Source: Dichetophora obliterata
Lineage: Eukaryota > Arthropoda > Insecta > Diptera > Sciomyzidae
Length of the DNA stretch: 64,000 nucleotides
Direction: 5' to 3'
Assembly: GCA_963920525.1 (NCBI GenBank)
Contig: OY986435.1
Coordinates: 94,710,000-94,773,999, forward strand
The first letter of the stretch is position 1. Each line of letters opens with the position of its first letter. Positions 46,090-57,359 of this stretch are shown here, in pieces. Both the position numbers and the translations under genes were made by a program. The notes beneath the pieces were generated by a model. That model did no database searches. It was not told where the DNA came from and was given only the letters and a program-made list of their open reading frames with translations.

Positions 46090-46520
46090 CCCCTCCTTGT
46101 CCGACGCCCATAAAATGTTTGAGTGGAACGGCACGTGTAAATTGTGGTCGAATACCGCATTCCGAGGCTGTGCGATCTATAATTGCAAAGCTATTCGATA
46201 TAGCAAATTTGGGTTTAGGAAATGCCACGCCCCTTTTTTAATGCAAAAAACCATAATTGGTATGCGTTTAATAGCTTTCTAAAGTTTCACGAAACCGATT
46301 TCCGATGCTGTGCGATCTATTATCCCAAAGCTTTTCAATAGAGAAAATGTTGGGGTATGAGGTGACACGCCCCTTTTTGCAATCAGCACAAGGCTTCACA
46401 AGAACATTTTCAAGACTTTGCTACCGTTTCCCTGAAAATTTTATAAAATTGGTTCAGCGGTTTCGGAGTCTTTACGTGATATACACACATACATATGCTA
46501 ATTTATTTATAAAGATAGAA
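46090..46520 (+). repeat. Imperfect repeated segments with 'gttcagcggtt' end
   Basis: Two related segments, about 46160-46290 and 46290-46510, share 'cgatttccgatgctgtgcgatctat', 'aaagct.ttc.atag' and 'ccacgcccctttttt.aatgc'. The second ends 'ttggttcagcggtttcgg' followed by 'gtgatatacacacatac'. The same ending recurs at 49575-49640, on the other side of the hexanucleotide array. Confidence 0.6.
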
Positions 46521-46529
46521 AGGAGGAAA

Positions 46530-46935
46530 AAGTAGGCGTGGCAACATTTATATGCATATAGTGATCGCTACTTGGTCCCATTACACCTACATACCAATTT
46601 TCACTATCAAAACGTGAACGTTTCAGGAATTAGCACGATTTCGAAAAATGGGCGTAGATATATTGCGACCATAGTAAACATGATATAAACTACCAAATTT
46701 TAGTTTTATTCGATCAAAACATCTTATAAATAGAAGTTCCATTAATTTGTTGGCTGTAAATGTGGGCGTTGCAACATTTATATATATATTTCACAATCAA
46801 AATTTGTATAACTCAGGAATTGGTATGATTTCGAAAAAGTAGGCGTATATCCAGTACGACCACGCCCATTTTTAGTACAGTTGCCGATAGTAACAATCTA
46901 AACAAAATTTTAGTTTTTTTATTAAAACCGTCCGA
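46530..46935 (+). repeat. Tandem repeat, about 200 bp, two copies
   Basis: Copies start near 46530 and 46750. Shared landmarks are 'gtaggcgtggcaacatttatat', 'caggaattagcacgatttcg', 'aaa.tgggcgta.at' and 'aattttagttttatt'. They lead straight into the (ATTTTT)n array. Confidence 0.65.
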
Positions 46936-46942
46936 TATATTG

Positions 46943-49554
46943 CATTTTTATTATTTTTATTTTTATTTTTATTTTTATTTTTATTTTTATTTTTATTTTT
47001 ATTTTTATTTTTATTTTTATTTTTATTTTTATTTTTATTTTTATTTTTATTTTTATTTTTATTTTTATTTTTATTTTTATTTTTATTTTTATTTTTATTT
47101 TTATTTTTATTTTTATTTTTATTTTTATTTTTATTTTTATTTTTATTTTTATTTTTATTTTTATTTTTATTTTTATTTTTATTTTTATTTTTATTTTTAT
47201 TTTTATTTTTATTTTTATTTTTATTTTTATTTTTATTTTTATTTTTATTTTTATTTTTATTTTTATTTTTATTTTTATTTTTATTTTTATTTTTATTTTT
47301 ATTTTTATTTTTATTTTTATTTTTATTTTTATTTTTATTTTTATTTTTATTTTTATTTTTATTTTTATTTTTATTTTTATTTTTATTTTTATTTTTATTT
47401 TTATTTTTATTTTTATTTTTATTTTTATTTTTATTTTTATTTTTATTTTTATTTTTATTTTTATTTTTATTTTTATTTTTATTTTTATTTTTATTTTTAT
47501 TTTTATTTTTATTTTTATTTTTATTTTTATTTTTATTTTTATTTTTATTTTTATTTTTATTTTTATTTTTATTTTTATTTTTATTTTTATTTTTATTTTT
47601 ATTTTTATTTTTATTTTTATTTTTATTTTTATTTTTATTTTTATTTTTATTTTTATTTTTATTTTTATTTTTATTTTTATTTTTATTTTTATTTTTATTT
47701 TTATTTTTATTTTTATTTTTATTTTTATTTTTATTTTTATTTTTATTTTTATTTTTATTTTTATTTTTATTTTTATTTTTATTTTTATTTTTATTTTTAT
47801 TTTTATTTTTATTTTTATTTTTATTTTTATTTTTATTTTTATTTTTATTTTTATTTTTATTTTTATTTTTATTTTTATTTTTATTTTTATTTTTATTTTT
47901 ATTTTTATTTTTATTTTTATTTTTATTTTTATTTTTATTTTTATTTTTATTTTTATTTTTATTTTTATTTTTATTTTTATTTTTATTTTTATTTTTATTT
48001 TTATTTTTATTTTTATTTTTATTTTTATTTTTATTTTTATTTTTATTTTTATTTTTATTTTTATTTTTATTTTTATTTTTATTTTTATTTTTATTTTTAT
48101 TTTTATTTTTATTTTTATTTTTATTTTTATTTTTATTTTTATTTTTATTTTTATTTTTATTTTTATTTTTATTTTTATTTTTATTTTTATTTTTATTTTT
48201 ATTTTTATTTTTATTTTTATTTTTATTTTTATTTTTATTTTTATTTTTATTTTTATTTTTATTTTTATTTTTATTTTTATTTTTATTTTTATTTTTATTT
48301 TTATTTTTATTTTTATTTTTATTTTTATTTTTATTTTTATTTTTATTTTTATTTTTATTTTTATTTTTATTTTTATTTTTATTTTTATTTTTATTTTTAT
48401 TTTTATTTTTATTTTTATTTTTATTTTTATTTTTATTTTTATTTTTATTTTTATTTTTATTTTTATTTTTATTTTTATTTTTATTTTTATTTTTATTTTT
48501 ATTTTTATTTTTATTTTTATTTTTATTTTTATTTTTATTTTTATTTTTATTTTTATTTTTATTTTTATTTTTATTTTTATTTTTATTTTTATTTTTATTT
48601 TTATTTTTATTTTTATTTTTATTTTTATTTTTATTTTTATTTTTATTTTTATTTTTATTTTTATTTTTATTTTTATTTTTATTTTTATTTTTATTTTTAT
48701 TTTTATTTTTATTTTTATTTTTATTTTTATTTTTATTTTTATTTTTATTTTTATTTTTATTTTTATTTTTATTTTTATTTTTATTTTTATTTTTATTTTT
48801 ATTTTTATTTTTATTTTTATTTTTATTTTTATTTTTATTTTTATTTTTATTTTTATTTTTATTTTTATTTTTATTTTTATTTTTATTTTTATTTTTATTT
48901 TTATTTTTATTTTTATTTTTATTTTTATTTTTATTTTTATTTTTATTTTTATTATTTTTATTTTTATTTTTATTTTTATTTTTATTTTTATTTTTATTTT
49001 TATTTTTATTTTTATTTTTATTTTTATTTTTATTTTTATTTTTATTTTTATTTTTATTTTTATTTTTATTTTTATTTTTATTTTTATTTTTATTTTTATT
49101 TTTATTTTTATTTTTATTTTTATTTTTATTTTTATTTTTATTTTTATTTTTATTTTTATTTTTATTTTTATTTTTATTTTTATTTTTATTTTTATTTTTA
49201 TTTTTATTTTTATTTTTATTTTTATTTTTATTTTTATTTTTATTTTTATTTTTATTTTTATTTTTATTTTTATTTTTATTTTTATTTTTATTTTTATTTT
49301 TATTTTTATTTTTATTTTTATTTTTATTTTTATTTTTATTTTTATTTTTATTTTTATTTTTATTTTTATTTTTATTTTTATTTTTATTTTTATTTTTATT
49401 TTTATTTTTATTTTTATTTTTATTTTTATTTTTATTTTTATTTTTATTTTTATTTTTATTTTTATTTTTATTTTTATTTTTATTTTTATTTTTATTTTTA
49501 TTTTTATTTTTATTTTTATTTTTATTATTTTTATTATTTTTATTTTTATTTTTA
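46943..49554 (+). repeat. Giant hexanucleotide array (ATTTTT)n, about 2.6 kb
   Basis: Roughly 435 copies of ATTTTT run almost without a change. The only irregularities are ATTATTTTT shifts at the left edge (about 46949), at 48951, and twice near 49526-49536. Long open frames on both strands (Tyr-Phe and Ile-Lys repeats) are by-products of the array and not genes. Confidence 0.95.
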
Positions 49555-50085
49555 TATGGTGTTTCAATTCCCCTGAAAATTTCATAAAGATCGGTTCAGC
49601 GGTTTTTGAGTCTATACGTGATATACATACCCACATCCGGTTTGAAAATATTTTTTTTTTAAAATTGAATAAAATAATGAATAATTTAATACTTTTAATG
49701 AGAAGATTGCATGCATTTAATCCATCGATGAAAATATTGCTCCTATAAAATGTGTAAAAATTTACTCACAAGGAAACTATTCGTACCTAGAAATAAGGGA
49801 CCGATGAAGGTTAAAAAAAAAATCAAAACACCAGTTATTTTGTGACCAAAAAAATATCGGGGAAACTTTACTTTTTATTTTTACTTTAAAAAATAAAAAT
49901 CAAAACATACCAATTATTTTGTGCTCAAAAAAATATCGGGCAAACTTTACTTTTTATTTTTGCTTTAAAAAATAAAAATCAAAACGGCAGTTATTTTGTG
50001 ACCAAAAAATTATAGGGCAAATTTTCATTTTTATTTTTGACTTAAAAAAATAAAAAACAGAAATAATTATTATTTTTTACTCTAA

Positions 50086-51204
50086 AATTATTTTTTGGTT
50101 TTTATTATAAAATGCATACTTAGTATGATCTCTGAATTAAATAACTTCATATTATAATTTTTATATACAAAATTATTATAAAAAATTTTTAGAGAAAAAT
50201 AAGTTTTTTCAAACGCTTCACAAAAATAGCACAGTTTAAATCGGTTAAATTCGTATCGCTACCAAAAAAGGTTCGAAAAAAAAACAATTGAATTTTAAAC
50301 TCAAATGACAACATTCCGTATCAATTTTGTCTGTCTTCTATTGCAAGTTATTTGCGCTACTTTATCTACATGTGACCATGAATAAGCCTTAGATTCATAA
50401 CCATATCTATATAAATACTACTTTAATAAAATTAATACATTTATTTCATATGTAACGGTATTATAATGACAAAGCGACAAAACTATCGATGCATACTAAC
50501 CAATAGTATCATTTAACATCTCTATTTACTAGTCGCAGATAAGTGAAATTGATCGCAAAGTGTGAAATAGTTAAATTTGCAACACAAAGTCAATCATTTC
50601 ATTTTTGTTTAAAACTCATAAGCTATTCTTTTACGAAAAATTATGATTAAATATTCATATATTAAGGACGATTAATGCGCAGAAGCCAATTTTAAGGGAG
50701 CATTCAAAGGCAGAGACCACGGCCAGTCTGTGAATTATTTAAATAAGGTTTATCAATAAAAAAATATTAGGACCTTCATTCCAACTCCCTCTCCATCCTC
50801 TTATCATATTCATATCAAACGCGAGAGCCAAAACGGCACCAATCAATTTAAAAATAAAAAACTATTTTAAACTTGAGAAAACATGCGGTTTTCTTCCATT
50901 TGCTTTGTGGCAATCTTTTTGTTTTGCAATAGTGACGGTGGTAATTCCGAACGACCTCGAAAAAATCTCCAAAAGCAACCGAACGGAGAATTGAACGCAC
51001 AAAAAAGCATGGCGCATTTAACGTCAACCGATGTCGACTGAACCGGGACCGGCTCATGGCATTGTTGGCGCAGACCAACAACAAAAAATTCTGAACTCAC
51101 ACCTGCATGAGTGCGACAAGGCTGCACAGAGTAGCAAAACAACATTGAGTGCCAAGGCGAAAATAAGATAGAGAAGAAGTTAGATACAGAAAACCAACAC
51201 CATT

Positions 51205-51254
<50 letters not shown>

Positions 51255-52209
51255 ATTTCTACGGCAACACAATTTGCCATGTTCTGGCTGAACAAAGTAA
51301 AGCTGCATGTGCAGATAACAAGCTCCATTGCTCAAATAAGAATAGATGGAGACAACAGCTGTTCTCGAGTAACTAACTTGTATCCAGTTATCCTTGTCCA
51401 ACACAAATAAGTTATAAGTTAATAAATATAATGACAGAACTAAACGGGAGCCATGTGTGAGCAAAGCAATACAATGACGATCTGATCTAAGCATCTCGGC
51501 ATCGACATCGGCGTGAAAGTAAAAACAAGTTAAAGAATATTAAATGAATTTTTAAATGCGTTGCACTGGATAACAACACTACATAACAATCACAGATAAT
51601 AAGAAATAACAAAAAACAATTGGTCACCGTTTTAGAAACAACGCCATAGCGTCAATACCAATATCTAAATTAACCTAGGGGGGAGGGAAAAAGTGGCTGA
51701 CGTATTCTCCTTTTTGTATGGTAAACAGACCAACATTATGTCCATGCCTTGTGATTAAGCAAAATGTTTAGGGTTGCCAAGCTGCTATTATATTAGCTAT
51801 TAAAAGTTTAAGGTTTCTTAGGAATTAATTTAAAATTATTAAGTCTTGAAAATTTTAATATAAGACCGGATATTTTAAAAACAAATTGAAGTAACTGGAG
51901 ATGTTTTCTTTTGCAAACTAAATGTTAATTTTATTTTATTATTAGTTTATTTTTGTTATTAGTTTAATTTTACTTATTATTAGTCTATTTTATTAAAAAA
52001 ATTTAGTTTTATTATCAAGTTTCTGAATTTTATTATTAATTGCTTTTAAACCTTTGACAACTTTTTCTTATAATGTTAGATTTCTTTTCCTCCTGATTTA
52101 TTTGTAATTACAGTTTTATTTACGTCCTAATTTTCTAAAAAAAATTTAAAGTAACTGGAGTTGTTTTTCTTCGTTTAAAAAATTGATGTTATGTTAAGGC
52201 TATTACAGT
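50086..52209. other. AT-rich DNA without recognisable gene
   Basis: No domain is seen. The overlapping minus-strand frames at 50848-51145 lack similarity to known proteins and lack a supporting context. An (ATC)n tract is at 51205-51254. Confidence 0.45.
51205..51254 (+). repeat. (ATC)n microsatellite
   Basis: About sixteen uninterrupted ATC units. A minus-strand open frame through it is a run of Met (or similar) residues and is not considered a gene. Confidence 0.9.
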
Positions 52210-52491
52210 AAGGGCTATTCAGAGGACGTCTGGTTACGGTGTTAGATTGCTGAAGTATTGATTATTTCAACAATACAACAACAAAATGCACGTCTTGTCA
52301 TATTTCAACAACTCAACACTCTAACAATTCCTCGACCCTATTGTTATGAGTGTTGAATATTTTTGTTGTCAGTTAACAATCTAATTTTGATAGAAGTGAA
52401 GGTGTAGCAAAATAATTTAACGCGTGTGTTCACAAATATATCAAAATTTCAACAATCTAACACCGTAACAAGACTACCTCTGAATACCCTT
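52210..52491. mobile_element. 282-bp MITE, AGT target duplication
   Basis: The ends AAGGGCTATTCAGAGGACGT... and the mirrored right end (read from 52491: AAGGGTATTCAGAGGTAGTC) share 'gttacggtgttagattg'. AGT flanks both sides (52207-52209 and 52492-52494). The interior is rich in 'caacaa'/'ttgttg'. Confidence 0.8.
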
Positions 52492-52589
52492 AGTGTGTAG
52501 CTGCTATAAAAAAAACACCTTTTTTATTAATTTTTTTTACCTAAAAATAAAAAATAAACTGGCCATTTCAGACCTTGGAAGGACTTTGA

Positions 52590-52885
52590 CCTAGCTTCTA
52601 TTGATCAATTTTGTTGTGCGTGTTATTAAATGCTTGATCACAAATGATCGAGAACTGGACCTACGTGTTTTATGCCAACTCCGAACGGCTTTTGTTCTCA
52701 AGAAGCTTTACATGGCAATTTTTACTCTCTGAGGTTTGCCATTGTCTCCAGAGAGGTGACGACCGAACAGAAAAATTATTTCAATTGAAAAAACTTTCTG
52801 TCTGAGCTGGAATTGAACCCGGGCTACCGCGGTTCTTTAGCTTAGGGGCCACGCACTCTACCCACTAGGCTACGGCCGCCAATTT
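52590..52885 (-). mobile_element. tRNA-derived SINE
   Basis: On the minus strand the head begins 'ggcggccgTAGCCTAGTGGGTAGAG' (A box) and continues to 'CCCGGGTTCAATTCC' (B box) and 'agctcagacag'. The body has 'gacaatggcaaacctc', 'ttctcaagaagcttt' in mirror form, and 'gccgttcggagttggcataa'. RNA polymerase III would start from the head. The body blocks are familiar from abundant dipteran SINEs. A relic of the same head is at 13920-13995. Confidence 0.8.
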
Positions 52886-53824
52886 TTTTACCTAGTATTA
52901 TTAATTTTAATGATTCAAATTTTTTACATAATAAAGAATTATTCATGAGGATATAAAAAGATGGGGATAGGGCTAATTATTTTTATTGTTTTTGTAGTTT
53001 TTATTTTTTTTTTTTATTTAATTCATATTTTCTTTAATTATTATTATATTTAATTTTAATTTTCTTTAAATTTTTATTTAATATCATTTTATTTTTTATT
53101 TCAATTTATAAAATTTTAAGTCGTGCTTCACTACTCCCCACGAACAGGCAAAAATTGTCGATGATTTTGGATTTGATGCATATCCTTCAACTAGGAAGTG
53201 TCTTTTAAGATGCTTAGAGATTCGATTCGAAAAAATGTGAAAAAAATTATTTTTGTGGTAGTTTTGACCAACAAACAAAGCGAGCTTCAAAACTCCACGC
53301 AACTCTTATAAATTTGGTTTTTTATTTTTGCAATATTTTATGTATCGGTGATTCCATGTCAAAGCGCCCACGTTTCTGACATCACTATTTTTGAAATTTT
53401 CGAAACTCTCTAGGTGGATAGTTCTCCTGAAAAGTATTATATCTGCGTACTTTTTTTGGATTTTATTTGTTTTTTTAACTCTCGGATGGACGACAGTGGT
53501 CTGGCCAGACCATTTTCAACTTTGAAGTTTGAGCGAAACGGTCCCATGACTTTCTTAAAGTCAATGTGGCGAACGCAATAGAAACAAATTCAGTGTTTTG
53601 CGAGTATTTCGTTATGAAAATTTTTTATTTTTGTCATGTTTTCTGTATGTGGTAGTACAGGTGTCTGGCCAGACCATCCAAAACCGATATGATTTCATAC
53701 GATTGGCCGTATATAACATGACTTCTCACGAGCAATATTTTCTTACATGAGAATTGTAAAATTTGATCTCATGCAATCAAGATTTCATGCAATTGTTTAT
53801 ATATGAGAATTTCATTAAAAATGG
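52886..53824. other. AT-rich DNA without recognisable gene
   Basis: No domain-bearing frame was found. Two 'ctggccagaccat' strings (near 53495 and 53670) form a local repeat. The frame at 53096-53302 has no domain. Confidence 0.45.
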
Positions 53825-54445
53825 CGAAGGCGGCAAGATAACGATTTCCGTGGCCCCAAGATCTAAATATGTAGTTTTGAAGAGCTCATTGAGAAATAAG
53901 ATTCACCGAAGGATTTATCGATATATCGATTAATTATTGAGTTTACTAAAAGAAGTCTCAATGTAAATTCGACTATATCTATGCTAATATTTGACCGATC
54001 GGGATAATTTGGGCATCATTAAAAAAAAAAACAAATTATTGTGCAATTTGTAAAAGGCAGAGCATTTTTTTTATAAAAATTAGAAAAAATATTAAGATGT
54101 GCTTCAGAATACAACAAACAACCTCTGGTAAAAGTCGATCTGGCTCCTTTTACAGAAAAAATACATTTTGTAAAAGGCAGAACCACTTTTTTTCCGTTTC
54201 ATATTAATATTTTAAATATCTTTCGAATGACACCTAAATCATTCAGATCGGACAAATATTAGCAAAGATATAACCGAATTTAAATATTGGTTCAGTTGAG
54301 TAAACATTTTTTAAACATCGATAACTAATCTCGATAACTAATCGATAAATCCTTCGGCGAATCTTATTTTCTCAAAGAGTACTTCAAAACTGCATACTCA
54401 AATCGAGGGTCCACGGAAATCGTAATCACCCCGCGAAGGCAATCA
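53825..54445. repeat. Palindrome with about 300-bp arms
   Basis: The left arm (53825-54130) and right arm (54150-54445) pair through 'cgaaggc', 'acgatttccgtgg.cc', 'gttttgaag', 'aataagattc.ccgaaggattt', 'atcgat' and 'attttgtaaaaggcag'. The arms differ by about one base in ten, so it is an older foldback or MITE-like structure. Confidence 0.7.
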
Positions 54446-55205
54446 ACTTGATTTTCTTATGCACTGATACGCGAAATGAACAAAATATTTAATTTGTAGG
54501 TTTTTTATTGTAAAAAAACTAAAATATGCTCATGAAAACTTGCAAACAATTGCAGCACATTTTACGCAGTATATGCTATGAGATAAAACAGTATCTACGC
54601 TTGCAATATTTGATTTCAAGCTAACTGTCAAATTGAATTTCATGATCAATATCGCATGTGAAGACTGACTGCTCTTGTCATGAAATTCCTCATATCATGA
54701 AACTTATCTCTTGAAATATTTCTTGAGACATATTTCATGAGATGAGCTCTCACTTTTCAGTAAAATATGTAAGTGTGTCCATTTTTAAGAACCTATCAAG
54801 CAAAAAATATTGCAAAAGCATTAAAAAAAGTCAAAAAACATAAATGGAATGGCGAATGGAAGAAATTATGAATTTAATAAACTTTAACAAGCAATTTCAA
54901 AATTAAATATAATGATAAAGTGCTCACCTAAACGATATAGCATGAAATCTGGATATCATTAAATTCAATTTGACAGTTCGCATGCAATCAAATATTGTAA
55001 GTGTAGACACTGTGTAATATGCATGAGATGGTGTCACGAAAGATTTTATGAAGGAAAATACATATTGCTCGTCTGTAATGTCAAGCTGTAACGTTATTTG
55101 CTGAAATGAAAAACGTACGACTATTTTTTGAACGTTTTTGAACTTGTATTATAGATTTTGGTTCAGTGTGGAAGCAGCACTTCAGTGTGTCAGACTGCCT
55201 GTGTT
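54446..55205. other. AT-rich DNA without recognisable gene
   Basis: Loose repeats of 'catgaaat', 'catgagat' and 'gcatgcaatcaaatatt' occur in both orientations around 54480-55050 and also at 53700-53800. This suggests that the palindrome lies in a larger, older inverted structure. Confidence 0.4.
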
Positions 55206-55360
55206 AGGCCGCGTTCATAGTGAACGCTTTGTGCTAAGCCGAGCCGAAAAACACATTGGAGCAATAGAGAACGCAAGTTATGCATCTCTTTTGCGCCAAA
55301 GCGTTTTTGAGTTTCAGTTCAGCTGGGATCAACAAAAAGCGTTCATTATTAGCGTGGCCT
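55206..55360. mobile_element. MITE, about 155 bp
   Basis: The ends AGGCCGCGTTCATAGTGAACGC and the mirrored right end ('gcgttcattattagcgtggcct') form imperfect inverted repeats. A frame runs through it without any domain. No target duplication was seen. Confidence 0.65.
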
Positions 55361-55449
55361 CAGTTATGAGTTGCGTTTTATTTGACAATTAACAAGTTTT
55401 TTCTCATTTCATTATTTAGACAATGTAAGTATATTTTGTGTCATTGTAG

Positions 55450-56050
55450 TGTTTATTTATTTTTTTTTTTGTATTTATTTTTGTTTCTATTTTGTTATTT
55501 TTTTTATTTTATTTTTATTTTTTTTTATTTTTTTTATTTTTTTGAATTTTTTTATTTACTTATTTTTTATTTTTTTTTATTTTTTTTATTTTTTTATTTT
55601 TTTTAATTTCTATTTATTTTTTTTATTTTTTGTTTTTTTTTGGTTTTTTTATTTTTATATTTTTTTTATTTTTTTATTTTTTTTTATTTTTTTTATTTTT
55701 TTTTTATTTTTTTATTTTTTTTATTATTTTTTATTTTTTTATTATTTTTTATTTTTTTATTATTTTTTATTTTTTTTATTATTTTTTATTTTTTTTATTA
55801 TTTTTTATTTTTTTTATTATTTTTTATTTTTTACTTTTATTTTTTACTTTTATTTTTTACTTTTATTTTTTACTTTTATTTTTTACTTTTATTTTTTTTA
55901 CTTTTATTTTTTTTTACTTTTATTTTTTTTTTACTTTTATTTTTTACTTTTATTTTTTACTTTTATTTTTTACTTTTATTTTTTATTTTTTTATTTTTTA
56001 TTTTTTTATTTTTTTATTTTTTATTTTTTTATTTTTCATTTCTTTTATTT
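55450..56050 (+). repeat. T-rich low-complexity tract with a 13-bp tandem unit
   Basis: About 600 bases of T-runs broken by single A. At about 55825-55990 the unit TTTTATTTTTTAC repeats. Long Phe-rich open frames in three phases are composition artefacts. Confidence 0.9.
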
Positions 56051-57149
56051 GATTTTTTCTTGTCCTAATTTGTTTCTTTTATTTTTTGGTTTATGTGGTA
56101 GTTTGTTCTGCAAAGAATTTGGTTGTCGCTTCATGAATTATTTATCATAAAGCTCAATTATAATTCTTATTTAATTATAGTTAAATTTTTTATAAAAGTC
56201 TCTTTTCACTTATATAAATAAAATTATTTAAATGCTAGTTTTAAAAGACTGATTGAAACAAATAATATATTCAACTTTTGAAGATTTAAGTTATCTATTT
56301 TTAGTTTTCGCCGTCATTCACAAGTTTATTACTCCTTCTTCTACACTTTGCTAACTCCTGAACTCCTTAACGCATATCATCCTAGTGCTTCATTATTGGA
56401 TCGCTTAATTAATAATTTTTTAAAAAAATTTCGAAACCCATCCACTTATTATCACTGTGATGTGGCAGTATTGAAGTTATGAAATGTCAAATGACTTTAG
56501 CTTATTTCAATATTAGTTGCAAATGCGTATTGCTATTTGTGTGTTAATATTGTGATTTTTTTAAATATGCAATAAATCTCACAAGAAAATTAAAATAAAA
56601 TTAACATTTCATAAAAAAGTTTTCAATTATTTTACATCAATTTATCAAAAATATCATAAAATATTAGCAAGTTATTATAATTTGTCGGAAGATAAATTTT
56701 TTGCATTTATTAGTACCGTACCATTATTGCAACAGTACTTTATATTTATAATTGGAACGGTACTGAATTACAAAAAATATAAAACCAACATTTTTTTTCT
56801 CAGTATTACTTTGTTTATAGGCTTATTAATAAAAACTGACGTAAGTTTTGCACATGTCGGATATAATTTCGCATGCTTGGGATGATATAGGTTAAGTAAG
56901 CAAGTGCCCTGAAGGAATAAAACTTCGAAATTTCAGCAAAAACTATAAATAGATGAAAGTGATAAAAAAGTACATTTAAAACATTATTTTGAAAACAAAA
57001 GTTTTTGATTTAAATTTAACTTTACAGACAATTGTATTTTTTAACTTAAGTGCAATTGTTTCAAGCTCTATTTAAAAAACAAATTCATTTAATATGAACA
57101 CAATTTCATTCAATTTCAACACTCAGTGTAGTTTTTTAGTTAATTTTTA
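56051..57149. other. AT-rich DNA without recognisable gene
   Basis: The frame at 56682-56885 shows hydrophobic residues but no domain or context. No repeats were recognised. Confidence 0.4.
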
Positions 57150-57350
57150 AAAAATTAAATTTTTGCACATAAACTTTAACCGCAAATATGCAGAATATAA
57201 AATGTAATTGTAAAAGTCGAACAAAAATCACGCCTACTTTCCATACAAAGTGACTTTATAAAAACATTAAAATCTCCTTAAATGCAACAAAGATTAGTAC
57301 AATGGCTTCACATTTTGCAAATTAGCTTTAATCTTAACTATGAACTCTGG
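57150..57350 (+). repeat. Dispersed repeat, monomer of the 531-980 array
   Basis: The blocks 'cacgcctacttt.catacaaagtgact', 'aaatctcctt.aatgc.acaaag' and 'ttcacattttgca' match the roughly 150-bp unit at 531-980 and the single copy near 33010-33110. Confidence 0.65.
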
Positions 57351-57359
57351 AATTTGGTA

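Larger units (their letters stand above)
45776..49810. mobile_element. TTAA-flanked (piggyBac-like) non-autonomous element, 4035 bp
   Basis: The ends CCTTAATTGGTTCTTTAT and, mirrored, CCTTCATCGGTCCCTTAT are flanked by TTAA on both sides (45772-45775 and 49811-49814). TTAA targets with CC-starting ends fit the piggyBac superfamily. Removing it and one TTAA rejoins the tandem unit ('tttttgctttaaaaa.aa.aatcaaaac') exactly as in neighbouring units. No transposase is encoded. Two thirds of the length is the (ATTTTT)n array. Confidence 0.75.
44490..50085. mobile_element. Large palindromic (foldback-like) element with tandem arms
   Basis: The left arm (about 44490-45200) and right arm (45210-45775 continued at 49811-50085) are mirror images. 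The outer part is made of a roughly 75-80 bp tandem unit; the inner part is unique sequence such as 'gggatttatgtcatttcgta', 'catgagcagcagttgtaaca' and 'cataccgtctccatgag'. The centre near 45050-45350 has 'atgccatggcata' repeats. The right arm is interrupted by the TTAA-flanked insertion 45776-49810. No terminal target duplication was found. Confidence 0.7.

Noticed and set aside
46922..49636. Two giant open frames (about 880-900 codons) on opposite strands
   Set aside because: They are translations of (ATTTTT)n giving Tyr-Phe or Ile-Lys repeats. A 6-bp unit without a stop in any phase is open by construction.
50848..51145. Two overlapping minus-strand frames of 78 and 92 codons
   Set aside because: No similarity to known proteins, no splice context and no conserved motif; likely chance frames in a less AT-rich patch.
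51180..51494. Minus-strand frame with a run of Met
   Set aside because: It runs through the (ATC)n microsatellite and has no other recognisable feature.
52800..52885. Functional tRNA gene on the minus strand
   Set aside because: A and B boxes are good, but the acceptor and anticodon stems do not form a proper cloverleaf, and a SINE body follows directly. It is the head of a SINE.
55382..56150. Phe-rich open frames in three phases
   Set aside because: They follow from T-runs with single A bases; there is no domain, no codon bias and no conserved start.
56682..56885. Small hydrophobic protein
   Set aside because: The hydrophobic residues come from T-rich codons; there is no signal-peptide layout or neighbouring gene to support it.
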